Assembly (NCBI GenBank): GCA_963806395.1
Contig: CAWDYI010000003.1
Location: 124,001 to 188,000 of the forward strand
DNA: 64,000 nucleotides
Origin: DASSUW01 sp963806395
GTDB lineage: Bacteria > Actinomycetota > Thermoleophilia > Solirubrobacterales > Solirubrobacteraceae
Direction of reading: 5' to 3'
The translations under genes were made by a program, and so were the position numbers. The notes under the pieces are model-generated. The model was not told where the DNA came from and searched no databases. It saw only the letters and a program-made list of their open reading frames with translations. Below, one piece after another: positions 63,745 to 64,000 of this stretch. How positions within the stretch are numbered: position 1 is the first letter of the stretch; the number at the start of each line of letters is the position of its first letter.

Positions 63745-64000
63745 ATGGACACTTTCCCCGATCTCGGCTCCCTCTCCGACCAGGAGCTCAAGGACCTCAT
63801 CCAGCAGCTCACGGACGAGGAGCAGGAGGTGTCCTACCGGCGGCGGATCCTGCACGGGAAGATCGACATCCTGCGCGCCGAGCTCGTCAATCGCCTTCGC
63901 AAGAAGCACGAGGGAGGTGAGGACGTCATCTCTGGAGCAGACGTTCAGCGGCTGACGGACATCCTCGCCGGCCGCGCGTCAGGCGAAGGCACCCCCGACG
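63745..64000 (+). CDS. RsiG-like protein (anti-sigma/c-di-GMP family), 3' end outside window
   Basis: At least 85 residues are encoded: LGSLSDQELKDLIQQLTDEE, then EVSYRRRILHGKIDILRAELVNRLRKKH and a second helix-rich part ADVQRLTDILAGRAS. Residues 26-41 fit the RsiG motif E-x3-S-x2-R-x3-Q-x3-D except that Gln is His37: Glu26, Ser30, Arg33, His37, Asp41. In Streptomyces RsiG holds sigma WhiG inactive when loaded with c-di-GMP; the role here is inferred. The predicted helix is followed by a KKHEGGEDV linker. In-frame ATG 63733 is an alternative start. The C-terminus and any partner lie beyond 64000. Confidence 0.75.
   Translation, partial: MDTFPDLGSLSDQELKDLIQQLTDEEQEVSYRRRILHGKIDILRAELVNRLRKKHEGGEDVISGADVQRLTDILAGRASGEGTPD

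Overview
The window is a GC-rich (about 70%), densely packed stretch of an actinobacterial chromosome. The 16S sequence, the codon use, the short-form HisG with HisZ, the SepF/RsiG-type proteins and a 23S rRNA that appears to lack the ~100-nt helix-54 insertion of most Actinobacteria all point to class Thermoleophilia, probably Solirubrobacterales (Solirubrobacter/Conexibacter-like). That placement is inference from memory of these families; no search was run. No insertion sequence, prophage, CRISPR array or tRNA gene was seen.

Layout. 0-5.4 kb: the 3'-truncated (at the window edge) gene of a large LuxR-type ATPase regulator, a membrane-anchored protein, a coupled papain-like peptidase/VOC pair and an AbiEi-like/DUF559 protein. 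5.4-10 kb: leuB-ilvE-cimA plus a DegT aminotransferase, i.e. branched-chain amino acid synthesis with 2-oxobutyrate made by the citramalate route. 10-16.6 kb: argH, a 3-methyladenine glycosylase, a class A PBP, tyrS and YjbQ. 16.6-22.1 kb: a complete 16S-23S-5S operon with no spacer tRNA. 22-26 kb: accessory enzymes (lipoprotein, GNAT, HAD, a type-II-like isocitrate dehydrogenase, an HD protein) and a gene-poor patch. 26-32 kb: murA followed by hisZ-G-D-B-H-A. 32-37.2 kb: a block that separates hisA from hisF and carries a second LuxR-type ATPase regulator, an ECF sigma factor and a doubly broken calcium-binding-repeat gene. 38-45 kb: a PQQ-propeller protein with a lysine-rich tail, then CCA-adding enzyme, pgeF-yggS-sepF-proC-yggT-lspA-rluD (cell division/envelope). 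45.6-63.7 kb: the conserved rpsB-tsf-pyrH-frr-uppS-cdsA-dxr-rseP-ispG-proS backbone with lineage-specific insertions (DUF6328, acyl-CoA ligase, methyltransferase, a second AbiEi/DUF559 gene, Mn-SOD, GH31 glucosidase). The window ends inside an RsiG-like gene.

Genes in each run are joined by 1-19 bp overlaps, mostly GTGA/ATGA, so most operons are probably translationally coupled. Convergent neighbours also overlap at their stops in several places.

The most unusual signals are: (1) two AbiEi-like/DUF559 genes whose start codons lie in or at the edge of palindromes, plus an orphan pair of related palindromes between hisF and the PQQ gene; (2) MurA with Asp in place of the fosfomycin-target Cys; (3) ribosomal protein S2 with a ~245-residue Ala/Glu/Pro repeat tail; (4) a propeller protein ending in a 76-residue Lys/Ala tail; (5) an RsiG-like protein whose c-di-GMP motif has His for Gln. 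Four genes show frame disruptions, three of them in short homopolymers, so either decay or sequencing error must be considered.
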